Positions 24,683 to 27,950 of a stretch of DNA of 27,950 nucleotides are shown one piece after another (position 1 is the first letter of the stretch; the number at the start of each line of letters is the position of its first letter). The notes under the pieces are model-generated. The model saw nothing but the letters and a program-made list of their open reading frames with translations. It was not told the origin of the DNA and did not search any database. The DNA is from Pseudomonadota bacterium (GTDB lineage: Bacteria > Desulfobacterota > Desulfobacteria > Desulfobacterales > RPRI01). Position numbers and translations under genes: made by a program. The stretch is from contig JAHJQU010000057.1 of NCBI GenBank assembly GCA_018819005.1, positions 1-27,950 on the forward strand. The letters run 5' to 3'.

Positions 24683-25075
24683 ATGAAGATATTGGTAGGA
24701 TACGATGAATTGGGTGCTGCAAGCAGTGCTTTAGCTCTTGCCGTAAAACATGCAAAAGCTTTTGGTGCAGAAGTTGAAGTGTTGACCTCGCTGGAAGAGG
24801 GAACAGAAAATGAGATTCAGGATATTTCTGCAGCGGAAAAGGGCCTTGAATACGCAAAACAATATTTTGAGAAAGAGAAAATATCCTGCAAAACTCATCT
24901 TATGATTCGCGGAGTAACACCGGGAGAGGATCTGGTCTCTTTTGCAAAGGAAAACAAGATAGATGAAATCATAATAGGAGTAAAAAGAAGATCAAAAGTC
25001 GGAAAACTTCTTTTTGGCTCGACTGCACAGTACGTTATTCTGGAAGCCCATTGTCCTGTTGTGACGACCAAATGA
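24683..25075 (+). CDS. Universal stress protein UspA family
   Basis: 130 residues from the ATG at 24683, preceded by AAAGGA; a longer frame from 24629 would start inside palindromic element D. The opening MKILVGYDELGAASSALALA is the first strand and helix. The C-terminal GVKRRSKVGKLLFGSTAQYV, then HCPVVTTK, corresponds to the ATP-binding loop of the UspA type (G-x2-G-x9-G-S/T, with the second Gly replaced). Cytosolic nucleotide-binding stress proteins of this size are usually dimers. The stop TGA is immediately followed, with no base between, by the stop of the opposing UPF0210 gene. Confidence 0.9.
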   Translation: MKILVGYDELGAASSALALAVKHAKAFGAEVEVLTSLEEGTENEIQDISAAEKGLEYAKQYFEKEKISCKTHLMIRGVTPGEDLVSFAKENKIDEIIIGVKRRSKVGKLLFGSTAQYVILEAHCPVVTTK

Positions 25076-26449
25076 TCAGTTTGTGAGATTCTGGATAGGC
25101 GCCGGGATAATTCCTCCGAATCTGATGAATCTGTTTGATCCCTCGGCATTATTAACAGGCATAATAGTGGCCTTCCCCAAAAGCCCTCCGAAATAAGCGC
25201 TTTCACCGGCTTTTTTACCCGGCACAGGGATGAGCCTTGCCGCTGTTGTCTTCTTGTTTATAACTCCTATTGCCATTTCATCTGCTATTATGGCGGCAAT
25301 AGTATCTTCAGAAGTATTGCCTGGAATTGCCACCATGTCTAATCCTACCGAACATACGCTTGTCAAAGCTTCAAGCTTTTCAAGAGAAAGATAACCGGCC
25401 CTTACAGATTCAGATATATTCAAATCTTCACTGACAGGGAGGAAGGCTCCGCTCAAACCTCCGACATGGGAGCTTGCAAAGGCTCCTCCGGTTTTTACGG
25501 CATTGTTAAGAAGTGCCAATGCGGCGGTTGAGCCGGGTACCCCTATGCTCAAAAGGCCGAGACTCTGGAATATTTCTCCAACGCTGTCTCCGACATTTGG
25601 AGTAGGCGCAAGTGAAAGGTCAACTACTCCAAAACGGATCTTAAGATGATCGGCAACTTCCCTGCCTATTAACTCTCCGACACGTGTTACCTTATATGAT
25701 GTCCGTTTAATCAATTCGGCTATACGTCCTAGATCTATGCCGGGATCGGAGGCTATAGCTCTGTCAATTGCTTTTTTAACAACACCCGGACCGCTTACGC
25801 CCACATTGATTACCGCTTCAGCCTCTCCTATCCCTAGGTATGCTCCTGCCATAAATGGTATGTCTTGAGGTATGTTTGCAAAAACGCACAGTTTGGCACA
25901 TGCGAGGCCGTCTTTATCAGCGGTAAGCTGAGCCGCTTTTTTAATGGTTTTTCCCATTATCAGCACCGCATCCATGTTAATTCCGGCGCGTGATGAAGCG
26001 ACATTAATGGAAGAGCATACGCGGTCAGTTTCTGCAAGAGCTTCCGGAATGGCTTCAATCAGCGCCCTGTCACCTTTTGATATTCCTTTTTCGACAAGCG
26101 CTGTAAACCCTCCTATGAAGTCCACATTTGCTTCTGTTGCAGCAAGATCCAGAGTTTTGGCTATTTCAACAAACTGGGAAGCTGAAAAGGGCGCTCCGAA
26201 AACGGCAGCAGGACTTACGGCAATTCTCTTGTTGACAACCGGGATGCCGTATTTTTCACCAATCTTATCACAGACATTAACGAGATTTCCCGCGACATTT
26301 ATTATTTTATTGTGTATGTTTTTTTTCAGCGTGTTCAGATCATGGCTGACGCAGTCGAAAAGGTTTATCCCGAGTGTTACTGTTCTGACATCGAGATGTT
26401 CATTCTTGAGCATCTCAAGTGTTGATATGATTTCTTTTTCGCTAAGCAT
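25076..26449 (-). CDS. UPF0210/DUF711 family protein
   Basis: 457 residues, the full family length. It begins with EIISTLEMLKNEHLDVRTVTLGINL and contains RIAVSPAAVFGAPF, NVGVSGPGVVKKAID, the LAPTPNVGDSVGEIF segment and SSHVGGLSGAFLPVSED, all highly conserved in UPF0210. It folds like a pyruvate-formate-lyase or ribonucleotide-reductase-type barrel according to family assignments, but no reaction is known and no glycyl-radical motif is seen. It is paired with an upstream double-ACT gene on the same strand, as UPF0210 and UPF0237 (ACT) are in many bacteria, though here palindromic element E lies between them. GGAAGG lies about 9 nt before the ATG. Confidence 0.9.
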   Translation of the reverse strand: MLSEKEIISTLEMLKNEHLDVRTVTLGINLFDCVSHDLNTLKKNIHNKIINVAGNLVNVCDKIGEKYGIPVVNKRIAVSPAAVFGAPFSASQFVEIAKTLDLAATEANVDFIGGFTALVEKGISKGDRALIEAIPEALAETDRVCSSINVASSRAGINMDAVLIMGKTIKKAAQLTADKDGLACAKLCVFANIPQDIPFMAGAYLGIGEAEAVINVGVSGPGVVKKAIDRAIASDPGIDLGRIAELIKRTSYKVTRVGELIGREVADHLKIRFGVVDLSLAPTPNVGDSVGEIFQSLGLLSIGVPGSTAALALLNNAVKTGGAFASSHVGGLSGAFLPVSEDLNISESVRAGYLSLEKLEALTSVCSVGLDMVAIPGNTSEDTIAAIIADEMAIGVINKKTTAARLIPVPGKKAGESAYFGGLLGKATIMPVNNAEGSNRFIRFGGIIPAPIQNLTN

Positions 26450-26499
26450 AATTAAAGTACCTTCCGTGTTTAAATCATTTGGGCTTTATGATAATATCC

Positions 26500-26654
26500 T
26501 GATACCTTCGCAAAAAGTCAAAAATTTGATGGCAAAGTAAAAAGTTCAAGTTCAAGGCGTCGCGAATTCCGTGTGATGAGGCGTACATAACGTACGCCGC
26601 AATCGCAACGGAATGAAGCGCAACACAGAAATCGGATTTTTTACGAAGCCATCA
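26500..26654. repeat. Dispersed palindromic element E (GCGTAC core)
   Basis: Left end GATACCTTCGCAAAAAGTC (26501-26519), right end TTTTTTACGAAGCCATCA (26637-26654). The centre is GGCGTACATAACGTACGCC. The flanking arms resemble elements C and F, but with many substitutions (for example TCGCGAATTCCGTGTGATG in place of GCACGAATCTTGAGGAATG). The terminal TCA supplies the TGA stop codon of the ACT gene on the minus strand. Confidence 0.75.
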
Positions 26655-27206
26655 TATTCTGTTTATAGACATAAATATATTCCTGTGCTGGATGCTTATG
26701 TCTAGACCGAGTTCGGAGGCCCTCTTCATCAACTCCGCCCGGAGTATCTGCTGATCAATGTCATTTGGAATATCTACTTCATAAATCATTATGTTGTCGG
26801 TGGGATTGTCGCCGCCTTTGAATATGGCTTTAAGATTGGTAACATTTACGCCATGTTTTGCGATTATTTCGGTTATTCCCGCAACAAGTCCTTTTCTGTC
26901 AGGCCCGATAGTGGTTATTATAAAAGGTTCGCAACTGCCTGATTCAAAACCTTCTTCTTTATGTTCGAGGGATTTCACATACACATTAAGATTAAGATGA
27001 GCAAGAGCCCCTGTTAATTGTGAGCATAACTCGCCGTTGGTTAAATCCGAAGGTATTGAAGCAATAAATATTCCCGAGAATTCTGACTGGAGGATGGTCT
27101 GGTTAATATTTTCAATATTGCAGTCGAGTTTAAACAGCGTGGCTGTGACAGCCGCTATGATTCCCGGCCTGTCCTGGCCCAGCACGGAAATTACCGATTT
27201 ATTCAT
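26652..27206 (-). CDS. Double ACT-domain protein (GcvR/UPF0237-like)
   Basis: 184 residues with two ACT domains: residues about 3-80, opening SVISVLGQDRPGIIAAVTA, and about 93-175, opening FIITTIGPDRKGLVAGIT. Both keep the D-R-x-G-(I/L)-(I/V)-A turn that binds amino acids in ACT dimers. There is no catalytic domain, so it is probably a regulatory amino-acid sensor, like GcvR, which controls glycine cleavage genes in E. coli; the target is unknown. GGAG stands 9 nt before the ATG. UPF0210 follows downstream, consistent with the conserved UPF0237-UPF0210 pairing. The stop codon is provided by palindromic element E. Confidence 0.88.
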   Translation of the reverse strand: MNKSVISVLGQDRPGIIAAVTATLFKLDCNIENINQTILQSEFSGIFIASIPSDLTNGELCSQLTGALAHLNLNVYVKSLEHKEEGFESGSCEPFIITTIGPDRKGLVAGITEIIAKHGVNVTNLKAIFKGGDNPTDNIMIYEVDIPNDIDQQILRAELMKRASELGLDISIQHRNIFMSINRI

Positions 27207-27231
27207 ATTATTATTCTCCGTTTATAAAGAA

Positions 27232-27386
27232 TGATGGACTCGTAAAATGTCGATTTTCAGACGGCAAAATAAAAAGCTCATTATGCAAGGCGCACGAATC
27301 TTGAGGAATGAAGCGTACTTACTGGTACGCTGTAATGCCGAAAGATGAAGTGCAACACAGCAGAATGACTTTTTAAGAAGCCGTCA
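27232..27386. repeat. Dispersed palindromic element F (GCGTAC core)
   Basis: Left end TGATGGACTCGTAAAATGTC, right end GACTTTTTAAGAAGCCGTCA. The inner part is nearly identical to element C over about 110 bases (GCTCATTATGCAAGGCGCAC, then GAATCTTGAGGAATGAAGCG), with a slightly different centre, GCGTACTTACTGGTACGC. It gives the cleanest view of the element's ends. Confidence 0.8.
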
Positions 27387-27449
27387 ATAATGATTTTAAT
27401 AATACTGGAAATAGTGTTATTTGCAAGCGCATAATGTTATAGTTTTTAA

Positions 27450-27510
27450 GGATCATCTCCAAAAGAGTTTATTCCTGACCCCTTTCGCCCAACCAATTGG
27501 AAGATGATCC
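27450..27510. repeat. Inverted repeat GGATCATCT...AGATGATCC
   Basis: GGATCATCTCCAA (27450-27462) pairs with TTGGAAGATGATCC (27497-27510) with one bulged base across a loop of about 34 nt. It is unrelated to elements A-F and lies about 75 bases before the DHH gene start. It could be a second small repeat family or a leader structure. Confidence 0.6.
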
Positions 27511-27585
27511 ATATTTTGTTGATTTGATTAATTCAATGTCATAATATCCTTGCAGGATCAACAAACCCAAAGGGCGCCATTTAAC

Positions 27586-27950
27586 ATGCATATTATTACA
27601 ACTCATAAAAATACAGACTTTGATGCTCTGGCATCCATGGTTGCTGCTACGGTTTTATATCCCGGCGCTGTTTGCGTTCTTCCAAAGACGGTAAATCCCA
27701 ATGTCAAAGCTTTTATGTCGATACACAAGGACATTTTTGACATGCATTCGTCAGATGAAATCGATTTAAATAAAGTCAAAAGACTGATTGTTGTCGACAC
27801 AAACAACTGGAGCCGCCTTGGCCGTATGAATGCGCTTTCGAAAAGGGACGACATTGAAATTATTTTGTGGGACCATCATAAGGGCGACGGTGATATCAAG
27901 GCAACGTGGAAGTGCAGTGAAGAGATCGGGGCGAACATAACCCTGATGGT
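27586..27950 (+). CDS. DHH-family phosphoesterase / probable DHH-CBS-nucleotidyltransferase, partial (3' end outside window)
   Basis: About 121 codons from the ATG at 27586, open to the window end. The protein begins MHIITTHKNTDFDALASMVA, matching the first DHH motif (D-F-D-A-L-A), and continues with LIVVDTNNWSRLG (motif II Asp) and ILWDHHKGDGD (the DHH motif). In deltaproteobacteria this opening is typical of large proteins in which a DHH domain is followed by CBS domains and a poly(A)-polymerase/CCA-adding-type nucleotidyltransferase. That second half lies outside the window, so the tRNA-end role is only likely. An AAAGGG stretch is 12-13 nt upstream of the ATG. Confidence 0.8.
   Translation, partial: MHIITTHKNTDFDALASMVAATVLYPGAVCVLPKTVNPNVKAFMSIHKDIFDMHSSDEIDLNKVKRLIVVDTNNWSRLGRMNALSKRDDIEIILWDHHKGDGDIKATWKCSEEIGANITLM

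Larger units (their letters stand above)
27207..27585. other. Gene-free divergent region upstream of the DHH gene
   Basis: About 379 bases holding palindromic element F (27232-27386) and a separate inverted repeat (27450-27510). The rest is AT-rich and presumably contains the promoters of the ACT gene and the DHH gene. No gene or RNA was recognised. Confidence 0.55.

Noticed and set aside
25944..26540. 198-codon open frame on the plus strand
   Set aside because: Antisense to the well-conserved UPF0210 gene and running into palindromic element E; low-complexity Ser-rich translation.
22024..27386. CRISPR array
   Set aside because: The repeats are long palindromes scattered between genes, not short direct repeats with regular spacers, and no cas gene is present.
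1..27950. tRNA genes or att sites flanking the 11.7-16.0 kb island
   Set aside because: No tRNA-like cloverleaf, integrase gene or direct repeat at the island edges was found by eye.

Overview
The window looks like a chromosomal segment of an anaerobic Desulfobacterota (deltaproteobacterial) bacterium, probably Desulfobacterales-like. The evidence is a tungsten-type aldehyde:ferredoxin oxidoreductase, a mitochondrial-type (spd) EF-G, an AmmeMemoRadiSam cluster, a UPF0210/ACT pair, a CoA-transferase/GNAT fusion and many palindromic intergenic repeats, at moderate to low G+C. This is inferred from gene families only; there is no rRNA or phylogenetic marker analysis.

Layout. 1-257: start of a MaoC-type hydratase (-). 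424-5184: three-gene minus-strand operon Memo-AMMECR1 / membrane spermidine-synthase-like protein / radical SAM enzyme, the first and last with export-type N-termini. 5476-7434: AOR (+) behind a near-consensus promoter and a long leader. 7497-8294: Tat-signal divergent polysaccharide deacetylase (-). 8544-11405: spd-type EF-G followed by an orphan P-loop ATPase, ending in an intrinsic terminator. 11747-15944: a visibly G+C-richer defence-type island on the minus strand (HTH regulator, small unknown protein, RhuM, a fragment resembling the start of RadC, and a TOTE-type primase-helicase), with a strong promoter whose -10 box lies in a perfect palindrome. 16277-17303: azlC-azlD. 17450-20021: CoA-transferase/GNAT fusion and rsmG. 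20185-22026: typA. 22168-24286: YfcE-like phosphodiesterase, and a GAF protein with gap. 24683-27206: UspA, UPF0210 and a double-ACT protein. 27586-end: start of a DHH-family protein, probably the large DHH-CBS-nucleotidyltransferase type.

Three things stand out. (1) The AmmeMemoRadiSam set is predicted to act at or outside the membrane, which is at odds with an ordinary SAM-dependent cytosolic reaction. (2) The HTH-RhuM-primase/helicase island looks like an acquired, tightly controlled conflict module whose composition differs from its flanks. (3) At least five long imperfect palindromes (about 130-155 bp) share one terminal inverted repeat but have two unrelated cores. They abut or supply stop codons of neighbouring genes and carry outward -35-like boxes. 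In addition, the CoA-transferase domain of the GNAT fusion has Gln where the catalytic Glu is expected.

No tRNA, rRNA, CRISPR array, intact transposase or integrase gene was recognised.
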